Positions 16,847 to 25,148 of a stretch of DNA of 64,000 nucleotides are shown here, piece by piece; the stretch's first letter is position 1; each line of letters begins with the position of its first letter. Under the pieces are notes generated by a model. That model ran no database searches and had not been told where the DNA came from. It saw only the letters and a list, made by a program, of their open reading frames with translations. Location: assembly GCA_947454705.1 (NCBI GenBank), contig CANGKZ010000017.1, positions 33,317-97,316 of the forward strand, written 5' to 3'. The translations under genes were made by a program, and so were the position numbers. This stretch comes from Verrucomicrobiota bacterium. Lineage in GTDB: Bacteria > Verrucomicrobiota > Verrucomicrobiia > Limisphaerales > UBA9464.

Positions 16847-17635
16847 TCAGAGTTTGAGGAGATTCTCGTACGCCGCCATTTCCACCAGCGCGGCGGCGAT
16901 GCGGGTGCTCATTTCGTCGCACCACTTTTGTCCCTTTTCGGCGGTGCTCGGATTGGGATCCCCCATCACGCCGCTCGGCGCGATGTCGCGCGTGAGCCAG
17001 GCGTAGGTGGCGCTGGCGAACTCGGGTTTCAGCACGCCCGGGTCTCCGACCTTGGCGATGTAGTTGACCGTGTATTTGTCGGTGTGGACCAACTCCGGGG
17101 TCGCGGCGAGGAGGAGCGAGGTTTCGACTTCGCCGGCGTGGAATCCGTAGGCCGCTTCCTGCGCGCCGAGTCCCGAGGCGGGGCCGCCGCCGAACAGGCA
17201 GAAGGTGCGCATACCGAATTCCTCCCGGAGGTCACGCGCCATGACGTCGAGCAGCGAGTGATTCCCGCCGTGGCTGTTGAAGAACACCAGCTTCTTGAAT
17301 CCTGCGGCGTGCAGACTCGCAGCGAGATCGTGCAGGACGCCGATGAAGGTCTCGCGGCTGAGGCTGAGCGTGCCGGGGTAGCCGACGTGTTCGTTGCTCT
17401 TGCCGTAGCAGACCGGCGCGAGGGCGTAGATGGGCAGCTCCTTCGGAATCTTTTGCAGGGCGTGGCCGAGCATCAGGTTGTTGAGGAGGGTGTCGGTCGC
17501 GAGCGGGAGATGATGTCCGTGTTGTTCGATCGCCGCGGTGGGGAGCACGAGCAAAGTTTTGTCGCGCGGGAGGGCATCGACCTGCTTCCAGGTGAGGTAG
17601 GGAAGGAAGCGTTCCGGCGGGATCCAGGTTTTCAC
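16847..17635 (-). CDS. Creatininase family amidohydrolase
   Basis: The 262-residue protein has the metal-site motifs of the creatininase family: LPTAAIEQHGHHLPLATDT, VCYGKSNEHVGYPGT, FFNSHGGNHSLLD and FHAGEVETSLLL. The family hydrolyses cyclic or linear amides and includes creatinine amidohydrolase, the mycofactocin peptidase MftE and the formamide hydrolase ArfB. ArfB acts on the ring-opened product of archaeal GTP cyclohydrolase, which is suggestive given the GTP-cyclohydrolase-like gene in this locus. The start is GTG at 17633-17635. The gene is followed four bases later by the CocE-type hydrolase and lies 41 bp after the FAD oxidase gene. Confidence 0.9.
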   Translation of the reverse strand: MKTWIPPERFLPYLTWKQVDALPRDKTLLVLPTAAIEQHGHHLPLATDTLLNNLMLGHALQKIPKELPIYALAPVCYGKSNEHVGYPGTLSLSRETFIGVLHDLAASLHAAGFKKLVFFNSHGGNHSLLDVMARDLREEFGMRTFCLFGGGPASGLGAQEAAYGFHAGEVETSLLLAATPELVHTDKYTVNYIAKVGDPGVLKPEFASATYAWLTRDIAPSGVMGDPNPSTAEKGQKWCDEMSTRIAAALVEMAAYENLLKL

Positions 17636-17676
17636 GGGTAAATCGGGGAATGCAGCAGGTTTCGGGTTTAGGGGGC

Positions 17677-19059
17677 TCAGGCTGCGATGGCCGGGGGAGT
17701 GGGGGCGGCCTGTTCGAGCGTGGCGGCGAATCCGCGCATCTTGCCCGGATTCAGCAGGCCGCGGGGATCGTAGGTTTGCTTGGCGACGAGTTTCGCATCA
17801 TCGGGACGCCAACGGCCGGAGCCTTCGAGGAAGTTCACGTGCGGATTGGCGATGCCGATACCAAGTTCGGTACAGGCTTGGATCACCTCCTGGAGTTGCG
17901 CATCGGAGTGGTAGCGAATCACCGGAATGGAACCCGGAGTGTACACCCCGTCGGATTTCACGAACTCGACATGGAGGAGGAAGTCGTCGCCGTAACGGGC
18001 CTTGAGCTGTCGGTACTGTTCGCGGAAACGCGTGGGAGAGAATCCGCACTGGAGATAAGTCAGCGAGGGATCCGCCTTGAGCGCCCAGAGCGTGGTGTGG
18101 TTCCAGGTGTAGTCGCTGAGCTGGGCCCCGCGGCGAACCTCGGTGTACGGGGCGGTGAACACGACCTGTCCGCCGGTGGAGGTGGCAACGTGCGCGAGGC
18201 GTTCCAACTGGTCGTCCGCGACTTCGATGAAGGCGAGGGCCTTTCCGGTGGGGACCCATTTTTGGAGCGGGGCAAAATGCGAGGGCAGGGGCCACTCGAA
18301 ATTGGAGAGCAGGCGCTTCTTGAAGGATTCGTTGTGCGCGATGGCCTCGATGAAGTCGAAGGACTGTCCGTAGGTGTCGTGCGCCACGGCGAGCTGGGCC
18401 CAGTTGCTGCGGGGAGCGAGCTTCAGTTCGACTTCGACGATGATTCCATTGGTGCCCCAGGCGTGGAGCACGCGGAAGATTTCGGATCCGGTCAGTTTGA
18501 TGCGCTTGGGCTCGGCCTCCATCGTGAGGACGGTGAGCGAGTGGACGGTTCCATTCTCACGCAGGCTTCCCCAAGTGATGCTGCCGATGCCGCCGCTGCC
18601 GCCAGCGCAGAAGCCGGCGACGCTGGCCTTCACCCAGGTGCTCGGGTAGCAGCGGAGCTCCCATCCGGATTTCCGCGCGGTGCTTTCAATATTGATCAAT
18701 CTCGCCGCGGGTTCGCATCGGGCAATGCCGTCGGCAGTGATCTCGATCACCTTGTCGAGTCCGGCGAGGTCCACCACGAGTCCGCCCTGGGTGGGGATGC
18801 ACTGGCCGTAGTTGCCGGTGCCAGCGCCGCGCAGGGTGACGGGGATCCGCTGTTCGAAGGCGAATTTGATGATGTCGCGCAACTGTTCCTCGGATCGCGG
18901 TTGCACCACGGCATCGGCCAGCCGGCCTTCGAGTTCCCGTTTCAGCACCGGGGAGTACCAGTAGAAGTCGCGACTGAGGGACTCGAGCTGGGAGGGCTGG
19001 GTGAGGATTTGCTCGGCGGGGAGCACACGGGCGAGGGCGCTGAGGGCGGCGGAAGTCAT
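17677..19059 (-). CDS. FAD-binding oxidoreductase (FAD_binding_4/PCMH type)
   Basis: This 460-residue flavoprotein carries a PCMH-type FAD domain in its N-terminal half: VVQPRSEEQLRDIIKFA, the dinucleotide loop TLRGAGTGNYGQC and GFCAGGSGGIGS. The C-terminal half ends in KQTYDPRGLLNPGKM, as in GlcD and vanillyl-alcohol-oxidase relatives. It should oxidise an alcohol, amine or hydroxy acid, using oxygen or a carrier. The substrate is not apparent. It lies upstream of the creatininase gene on the same strand and probably belongs to that operon. The small deaminase gene lies 102 bp upstream. Confidence 0.88.
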   Translation of the reverse strand: MTSAALSALARVLPAEQILTQPSQLESLSRDFYWYSPVLKRELEGRLADAVVQPRSEEQLRDIIKFAFEQRIPVTLRGAGTGNYGQCIPTQGGLVVDLAGLDKVIEITADGIARCEPAARLINIESTARKSGWELRCYPSTWVKASVAGFCAGGSGGIGSITWGSLRENGTVHSLTVLTMEAEPKRIKLTGSEIFRVLHAWGTNGIIVEVELKLAPRSNWAQLAVAHDTYGQSFDFIEAIAHNESFKKRLLSNFEWPLPSHFAPLQKWVPTGKALAFIEVADDQLERLAHVATSTGGQVVFTAPYTEVRRGAQLSDYTWNHTTLWALKADPSLTYLQCGFSPTRFREQYRQLKARYGDDFLLHVEFVKSDGVYTPGSIPVIRYHSDAQLQEVIQACTELGIGIANPHVNFLEGSGRWRPDDAKLVAKQTYDPRGLLNPGKMRGFAATLEQAAPTPPAIAA

Positions 19060-19161
19060 CGGTGAGGTTGGCGTTGCGTTGGCCGGGGAGATGGGGGATT
19101 CGGGCGAACGGTTGAGGTTGAAACAGGGCGAAAAGTGGAGGCGGCGGTTTGGGATGAATCG

Positions 19162-19695
19162 CTATTTGGACTTCGGAGTCTTCCGATGCCGCCACGTTCG
19201 GATCATCGCCTGCATTCGCGGATCCTCAAATATCGACACACAAGCGGCACGGGCCACGGGGCCCACGACCTCGCACTTCATGTCTGACTTTCGGGCCAGC
19301 GTTTTCGCCGGGATGTAAATTTGAGAGCAGTGCTTCGAGGCGTCGGAAATCGTGGCCCCGAACACGACCCGATCGATCCCCGACCACAGGGCCATGCTCA
19401 TGCACATGGGGCACGGTTCGCAGGTGGTGTAGAGGGTGTGGCCGGTGAGGGTGAGCTTCTTCAGTCGCTTGCAGGTGGCGCGGAGGACACGGACTTCGGC
19501 GTGCGAACTGGGGTCCCATTCGGCGGCGACTGCGTTGAGCCGGCGCATCACGAGTCGGCCAGTGGCGGTCTCGACCACGTCGGCGCAGAAGGGCGATTGC
19601 TTGGGCGTGCCGAGCTTGCGCGCGGTCCAGTCGGCCAGGCGCGTCATGCACTCCAGATCGCTGATGCTTCCGCTCGTTTCCTTGGGTTTCGCCAT
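19162..19695 (-). CDS. Nucleoside/nucleobase deaminase (cytidine-deaminase fold)
   Basis: This 177-residue protein has the two zinc motifs of the CDA/TadA/guanine-deaminase fold, SSHAEVRVL and TCEPCPMCMSMALW, in the spacing of GuaD-type guanine deaminases and related base deaminases. A C-terminal extension holds a basic tail. The ATG at 19693-19695 follows an RBS-like GGAGGG. It lies head-to-head with the amidase gene and upstream of the FAD oxidase. In this context a free base or pterin-like ring is a likelier substrate than tRNA, since TadA-specific features are not obvious (inference). Confidence 0.85.
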   Translation of the reverse strand: MAKPKETSGSISDLECMTRLADWTARKLGTPKQSPFCADVVETATGRLVMRRLNAVAAEWDPSSHAEVRVLRATCKRLKKLTLTGHTLYTTCEPCPMCMSMALWSGIDRVVFGATISDASKHCSQIYIPAKTLARKSDMKCEVVGPVARAACVSIFEDPRMQAMIRTWRHRKTPKSK

Positions 19696-19832
19696 GCTGA
19701 CCCTCCACGGAAGCAATCGGCAAGCCAGCCGCGTGGCGCGGCTCGTGCAAGATTGCGTTTTGCCGCATTCACGGCGTGAATCCTGCATGTCGTGGATCGA
19801 GTCGACACGATCCCACCCCTGCTTTGTTTTGG

Positions 19833-21137
19833 ATGAACCGCCAAAAAATCACCACACGCCCGCTCAAAGAGTTGCATGCGCAACGTCTTCGCGGGGAAGT
19901 CACCACCGAGCAACTCCTGCAGTCCGCCGCGGAGTGCGACGCCGCTTTTCCGGGGCACCCGATGGTGGCGTGGCGTGTTCCAGAGTTGATGCAATCGGCG
20001 GGTCGCCTGACCGCCGATCCGCGGGGCGCGTTGTTCGGTCTTCCCGTGTCGGTGAAGGATTTGTTCGATCTCGCCGGAGCGCCGACCACCTGCGGTTCGC
20101 CCTTCTTCGCCTCGACGCGTCCGGTGCCGACCGAGGACGCAGGCTATGTGAAACGCTGGCGGGCCTCGGGCGTGGTGTTCACGGGGAAGACGCATCTGAA
20201 CGAGTTCGCCTACGGAATCACCGGGGAGAACAAGTGGTTTGGTGACTGCTGGGTGCCGGGATTTCCTGACCGTCTTACCGGTGGATCCAGCAGCGGGGCG
20301 GCGGCCACGGTGGCGGCCGGAGCGGCCTGTCTTGCGCTCGGAACCGACACCGGAGGATCGCTTCGCGTTCCTGCGGCGATGTGTGGACTGGTCAGCATTC
20401 GACAGTCGCTGGATTTCGCGGAACACGACGGCGCGTTCCCGCTCGCGCAGTCGTTTGACACCGTGGGCTGGCTGCAGCGGCACCTGTCGGAGGTTCGCTG
20501 GGTGGCCCACGCGCTGCATCCCGAGATTCAACCGGTCGAGACGCCGGCCTCGCCGCGTCTGGGCTGGGTCCGAGGATCCTTCCTCGAAGGCATGAGCCCG
20601 GAGGTGGCTTCTGCGGTGACCGAATTTGATACACTGCTCCGTCAGGCCGGAGCCGCGGTGGATGCGGTGGATGCGCCGGGCTGGGAGGGGGCGGTGAAAT
20701 TGTTTGTGCCGATCCAGGCGGGCGATGCGGCGCGCAATCACGCCTCATATTTGGTACACCATCGGGAGGAATATGATCCCGCGCTGCTGGAGCGATTTGC
20801 CCTCGGTGCCGCGGTCACTCCGGAGCAGTTGAAGGGATTGCGCGCGGAGCGTGAGGCGTTCCGCAGCGATTCGGTGGAGGCCTTGTTTGAGGGGCGGGAT
20901 TTCCTGCTGGTTCCGGCGGCGCCGGTGGTGCGGCTGGGGGTGGGGGAGGATCACCGCAACACGCGTCCGCGACTGCTTCGCTACACCGCACCGGCGAGTC
21001 TGGGCGGGTTGCCGGTGTTGACGGTGCCGTGGGTGAAAAACGGCGTGCCCTCGGGCGGATTCCAGGTGCTGGCGCGACGCGGTGACGATGCGCGGCTGTG
21101 GGCCTTTGCCGATTGGCTGGCGGCGCGCTGGACGTGA
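19833..21137 (+). CDS. Amidase signature family protein
   Basis: The 434-residue protein has the amidase-signature Ser-cisSer-Lys machinery: Lys in GLPVSVKDLFDLAGAPTTCG, the linker Ser in LTGGSSSGAAATVAAG, and the nucleophile Ser in ALGTDTGGSLRVPAAMCG. It is close in length and motif to AtzF/allophanate-hydrolase- and GatA-like amidases that lack C-terminal add-ons. It should hydrolyse a small amide or ureide to acid plus ammonia. It is divergent from the deaminase gene at 19695 and next to the TonB-receptor operon, which places it in the N-heterocycle locus. The ATG at 19833 was preferred to the longer frame because the upstream residues are not conserved-looking. Confidence 0.88.
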   Translation: MNRQKITTRPLKELHAQRLRGEVTTEQLLQSAAECDAAFPGHPMVAWRVPELMQSAGRLTADPRGALFGLPVSVKDLFDLAGAPTTCGSPFFASTRPVPTEDAGYVKRWRASGVVFTGKTHLNEFAYGITGENKWFGDCWVPGFPDRLTGGSSSGAAATVAAGAACLALGTDTGGSLRVPAAMCGLVSIRQSLDFAEHDGAFPLAQSFDTVGWLQRHLSEVRWVAHALHPEIQPVETPASPRLGWVRGSFLEGMSPEVASAVTEFDTLLRQAGAAVDAVDAPGWEGAVKLFVPIQAGDAARNHASYLVHHREEYDPALLERFALGAAVTPEQLKGLRAEREAFRSDSVEALFEGRDFLLVPAAPVVRLGVGEDHRNTRPRLLRYTAPASLGGLPVLTVPWVKNGVPSGGFQVLARRGDDARLWAFADWLAARWT

Positions 21138-21512
21138 TCGTCCACGGCGGGAGGTTTTCTTCGCGACCTCATTAGCCGTAGCCATCTTGGATAATTCGCA
21201 ACAGTTAGACAAAGCTCCCGGTCGCGAGCGCTGGTGCGGCGGGACTTGAAATTCACTCATTCTCCGGAGTTGAGGTGAGGAATGACCTTCATGTTACCAC
21301 TGGGCGAACTCTGCGGTCTTTCCTCGGCTTTTCGGCTGTTTTCCGCGGTTTCGTTTGGAAGTGATGGGTGAAAATGCAGCGGAGTTGTAGTGCGGTTCTG
21401 GAAAGGGGGAGGCGCGAACCGAATCGAATGGCACGGCCCATGTTGGAGGGGAGGTGCCTGCGACCCACAGGCCAAGCTGTTTGCGTCAGTCAACCGCACT
21501 CCATTCCAAACG
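21138..21512. other. Intergenic leader between amidase and TonB receptor
   Basis: These 375 bp hold no convincing gene. The last 70 bases before the receptor ATG can fold into a compact structure: a 5-bp hairpin GCCTG/CAGGC (21456-21472) enclosed by a possible long-range pairing of GGAGGTG (21450-21456) with CACTCC (21497-21502). This could be a cis-regulatory RNA leader. No promoter hexamers stand out. Confidence 0.4.
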
Positions 21513-23942
21513 ATGAATCGAACTCCCTCTCCCTGCATCCCCGCTCGCGTGGGCGGTGTCGCCACCCTGGCGTTCCTCTCTGCGATCTCCGCGATGGCGC
21601 AATCCAGCTCGTCCACCAATGGACCCGCAGTGATGGACAAGTCCGTGGTGGAGGGGCTTTCCCTGAACGAAACGATTCTTCCCACGGCGCGTCCGCTGAA
21701 CTCGGTGCTCGGGGACGACCGCGGCATCGTGGACACCCCCCGCTCGGTGACGCTCGTCACCAAGGCGCAGATGGAGGCGCGCAACATTTCCCGCACCACC
21801 GACTTCGGTCAGTACTCGCCCGGTGTTTATACCCCGAGCCGCTACGGTCTGGCCGGTGTGCCGGTGATGCGTGGTGACCTTGCTGAAATCTATCAGAACG
21901 GCCAGCGCGTCATCTACAACCGCAATTCGCTGCTCCCGAGCTTCAACGGCGTCGAAGCGCTCGACATCGTGAAGGGACCCGGTTCCGCGGTGTTCGGTCC
22001 GCAGGGACAGGGCCCTGGCGGTTATGTGAACTTCGTCACCAAGGTTCCCTATTTTGATTCCTTCCACGGGGATCTCACCACCCGCCTCGGAACCTACGTC
22101 CCGGGCGGCCAGTCGTTCTTCAATCCGGAGTGGACCCTCGACTTCGGCGGCCCGGTGAATGAGAAGCTCGCGTATCGCGTGAGCTATCTCGGTCGCGAAG
22201 GGGACACCTACTACCGCAACACGAAGGACAACACCCAGGACATCTTCACGGCGCTGACCTGGCGTCCGAATGAGACCTGGACCTTTGATTGGAATGCCCA
22301 GCTTCTCACCCAGCGCATCAATGAAGTCATCGGCATCAACCGCGTCACGCAGGAGTTGATCGATGACCGCATCTACAACGCCGGCCCGGTGCTGCCGAAC
22401 AACAAGTTTGGCGATCCGCTGACCTCCACCGGTGCGTTCGGATCCAACTCCAGCTTCGGGTTGCTGGATGTGTCGAAGACCTACAAGACCAAGATCTATC
22501 CGTTCAACACCATCAACGGTGTGTTCGACAGTTCCGGTGGTCACCTCTTCCACTCGCAGCTCATCTCCACCTACATCATCAGCGACACGGCCAAGGTCGT
22601 GAATCGCGCCTATGGTGAAATGCAGGAGAACAAGAAGCTGTCCGGCTACGGCTACACGGAATACGTGCCCGAGGACTGGATGATCAACGATCGCACCGAG
22701 CTCCACTACGAGTTCGATCCCAAGCTCGGAAACTGGGAAGTGCCGATCAAGACCATCAGCGGCGTCGATTTCCGCTACTCCAAGCTGATTTCCTACCAGG
22801 ACTTCTCTGCGGAGCCGTTCTTCCTCTACGACGCGGTGGCCTCCCCCACCACGTACCTGCTGCCCAGCTACACCAAGGGCACGAGCTACGGCGGCGGCTT
22901 CAATGTTCCCGGAGCCCCGGGCTACGGCGGCAATCCGTTCCCGAGCTCCGGCAACCAGGACTCCACGCTCTCCCAGACCGGGTTCTTCACCCAGTGGGAC
23001 ATGCAGCTCTTCGAGAAGTTCTCGATCGTGGCGGGTGGACGCGGCGACTACATGGACGCCAGCGCGGCGAGCCCCGAGTTCGTCGAGAAGAAGCGCGGCG
23101 CGATGTATGATTCCTCGGCATCGGTCTTCGACGGATCGGTGTTTGTGTCCGGCATCTACAAGTTCACCCCGCAGGTTTCGAGCTACGTCACCTACGATCT
23201 CGTGAACGCGGTTTCCGGAAGCTCGAACTTCGGTGGCGTGGACGGCACCGGTGGCGATTCCCGGTTGAAGCGCTCGCTCTCCACCGAAAGCGAACTCGTG
23301 GAAGTCGGCTCCAAGGCGAGCCTCTTCAAGAACACGGTGTTCGTGGGTGGCGCGCTGTTCACCCAGTCGCGTGTGGCTCCGCAGCTCGCGGGTCCCCCGA
23401 TCGGCATCGACACGCGCGGCATCGAGTTGGAGGCCTACTACCAGCCGAATCGCAACTTCAACGCCAGCGCGAACCTCACGGCGCAGGAAGCCTATCAGGG
23501 TGACACCGGATACCAGCAGACCGGCAACTACCTCGACGGCTATCCCACGACCTTCATCCAGGACGGCAAGCCTGGCACCGGCGCCGGCAGCCCGAACTAC
23601 AATTTCACCCCGCGTGGAAAAGTTCGCGCCGCGAGCGTGCCGAAGTTCCTGTTCAACGCCTACCTGACCTACCAGTTCGACAACGGGTTCGGTGCGAGCT
23701 TCGGCCCGCAGGTGCAGGGCAGCCAGTGGCAGAATCAGCAGGGCACGCTGATCATCCCGGCCCAGTACTCCATCAACGCCTTCGTCTTCTACAAGCAGCC
23801 GAAGTGGGAGGTGCAGGTTAACTTCTTCAACGTGACCGACGAACGCAACTGGACCTCGATTGATCCAGGCTTCGCCGGCAACGACGTGATCTACGCGGAA
23901 ATGCCCTTCCGTGTGAGCGGTCAGTTGAAGTTCAAATTTTGA
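21513..23942 (+). CDS. TonB-dependent outer-membrane receptor (siderophore-receptor type)
   Basis: The 809-residue protein has a signal peptide (ATLAFLSAISAMAQ). A plug domain reads DTPRSVTLVTKAQMEARN...VEALDIVKGPGSAVFGPQG and GGYVNFVTK. A long beta-barrel ends in KFKF with the expected terminal aromatic. It imports a bulky or scarce ligand across the outer membrane using TonB-ExbBD energy. Siderophore-receptor-type plugs also occur in receptors for non-iron ligands, and the neighbours (NMT1-type binding proteins, an 8-oxoguanine-deaminase-like enzyme) argue for a nitrogenous heterocycle here. The ATG at 21513 precedes the signal peptide; the longer frame has a non-signal N terminus. A strong terminator follows the stop. 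Confidence 0.9.
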   Translation: MNRTPSPCIPARVGGVATLAFLSAISAMAQSSSSTNGPAVMDKSVVEGLSLNETILPTARPLNSVLGDDRGIVDTPRSVTLVTKAQMEARNISRTTDFGQYSPGVYTPSRYGLAGVPVMRGDLAEIYQNGQRVIYNRNSLLPSFNGVEALDIVKGPGSAVFGPQGQGPGGYVNFVTKVPYFDSFHGDLTTRLGTYVPGGQSFFNPEWTLDFGGPVNEKLAYRVSYLGREGDTYYRNTKDNTQDIFTALTWRPNETWTFDWNAQLLTQRINEVIGINRVTQELIDDRIYNAGPVLPNNKFGDPLTSTGAFGSNSSFGLLDVSKTYKTKIYPFNTINGVFDSSGGHLFHSQLISTYIISDTAKVVNRAYGEMQENKKLSGYGYTEYVPEDWMINDRTELHYEFDPKLGNWEVPIKTISGVDFRYSKLISYQDFSAEPFFLYDAVASPTTYLLPSYTKGTSYGGGFNVPGAPGYGGNPFPSSGNQDSTLSQTGFFTQWDMQLFEKFSIVAGGRGDYMDASAASPEFVEKKRGAMYDSSASVFDGSVFVSGIYKFTPQVSSYVTYDLVNAVSGSSNFGGVDGTGGDSRLKRSLSTESELVEVGSKASLFKNTVFVGGALFTQSRVAPQLAGPPIGIDTRGIELEAYYQPNRNFNASANLTAQEAYQGDTGYQQTGNYLDGYPTTFIQDGKPGTGAGSPNYNFTPRGKVRAASVPKFLFNAYLTYQFDNGFGASFGPQVQGSQWQNQQGTLIIPAQYSINAFVFYKQPKWEVQVNFFNVTDERNWTSIDPGFAGNDVIYAEMPFRVSGQLKFKF

Positions 23943-23963
23943 GTGTTGCTGCGTGTGTGTGCA

Positions 23964-23997
23964 CCCTCCGTCCGGGCAACCGGCGGAGGGCTTTTTT
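23964..23997 (+). terminator. Rho-independent terminator after the TonB receptor
   Basis: A CCCTCCG/CGGAGGG stem continues through an inner CCGG/CCGG pairing around a GCAA tetraloop and ends in a run of six T. It starts 22 bp after the receptor stop and separates it, at least partly, from the downstream binding-protein operon. Confidence 0.9.
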
Positions 23998-24034
23998 CAG
24001 CGTGGGTTCCTTTCACCTGGATGACTCTTTCCTG

Positions 24035-25117
24035 ATGCACCTCCGATCCTCCCGACGCGCGGCGGTTTTCCTCGCGATGTGTTCCTCCCTCGTCGTCGCG
24101 GCCCTCCTGAGCGGATGCCGCCCATCGGAACCAGCGGCCACAACCCAGTCCGCAGCCGCCGCCCCGGGGCCGGTTCTGAATTTTATCCACGATTGGTACC
24201 CTGAACCCGAGCACGGTGGATATTACACCGCCTCGTTGAAGGGCATCTGGAAGGAGCTCGGCGTGGAGGTGAAACTCCACGTGGGCGGGCCCAATTCCGA
24301 GATCGAAAAGCGCGTGGCGCTCGATCCGTACGGACTCGGCATCGTGCGCGGCGACGCCGTGTTCATCGCTGCGGAGCGCGGGTTGCCGATTATCGCCGTG
24401 AACGCCTATTTCCAGCACGACCCCCAGGGCGTGATGGTTCGGGCCGATTCGCCGGTGAAGACCTTTGCCGATCTCGACAATCGCGACGTGGCCATGCAGG
24501 TGGGCGCGCCGTGGTTGATTTACCTCCAAAAAAAGTACTCTTTGAGCCGCATCCGGGTGCGTCCGGTGACCGGCAGTGTGGCCAACTTCGTGAAGGATCC
24601 CGACTGGATCACCCAGGCCTATCCCTCCTGCGAACCCTACTACGCCGCGAAGGAAGGCGTGGCCGCGCGCGTGTTGCAGATTAGTGATTCCGGGTTCGAT
24701 CCGTATCGCGTGATCATCGCCAACAAGGAACTGGTCGCCAAACACCCGGAACTGGTGGCCAAGTTCAGTCTGGGTGCCTACCGCGGATGGCAGGAGTACT
24801 TCCGCGATCCGCAGCCCATTCATGATCACATCCTGAAAATCTCCCCCACGATGGAAATGGGCGGCATGCGGTTCAGCTATGTGAAGATGCGCGAATTGAA
24901 GCTGGTGGAAGGCGACCCGGCCCGCGGCGAGTCCATGGGGGCACTCGAACCGAAGCGCTGGGAGGAGCTGGGACGGATCCTGCTCGACCTCGGTGTGATT
25001 CGCAAAGCCGTGCCGATTTCAGAAGTGGTCACCTTCCAGTTCACCCCCGCCGTGTTGAAGCACGATCCGGCGCTTCCTCCGCCGGTGTGGACCGACGCCC
25101 CGATTCCCGGACACTGA
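24035..25117 (+). CDS. NMT1/THI5-like substrate-binding lipoprotein
   Basis: This 360-residue protein has a lipoprotein signal with lipobox LLSGC. The NMT1-type domain starts with HDWYPEPEHGGYYTASLKGI and continues with VHVGGPNSEIEKRVALD-like ligand-site residues and SVANFVKDPDWITQAYPSCEPYYA. It is a paralogue of the protein at 26516-27487: both share DWYPxPEHGG, a GGPN turn, a DPQG(V/I)MV strand and F(V)KDP. It would be anchored in the periplasm as an ABC importer component, but no permease gene is adjacent. The ATG at 24035 directly precedes the signal sequence. Confidence 0.88.
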   Translation: MHLRSSRRAAVFLAMCSSLVVAALLSGCRPSEPAATTQSAAAAPGPVLNFIHDWYPEPEHGGYYTASLKGIWKELGVEVKLHVGGPNSEIEKRVALDPYGLGIVRGDAVFIAAERGLPIIAVNAYFQHDPQGVMVRADSPVKTFADLDNRDVAMQVGAPWLIYLQKKYSLSRIRVRPVTGSVANFVKDPDWITQAYPSCEPYYAAKEGVAARVLQISDSGFDPYRVIIANKELVAKHPELVAKFSLGAYRGWQEYFRDPQPIHDHILKISPTMEMGGMRFSYVKMRELKLVEGDPARGESMGALEPKRWEELGRILLDLGVIRKAVPISEVVTFQFTPAVLKHDPALPPPVWTDAPIPGH

Positions 25118-25148
25118 CAGCAACGCAGGATTGGAAGAGACTCATCCC

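Noticed and set aside
9700..21137. Defence island or phage module
   Set aside because: All genes here have metabolic or transport signatures. There is no nuclease, toxin, integrase or phage structural gene.
23943..24034. TPP riboswitch before the NMT1-type genes
   Set aside because: I found no CTGAGA core or matching partner motif upstream of any of the three NMT1-type genes by eye.
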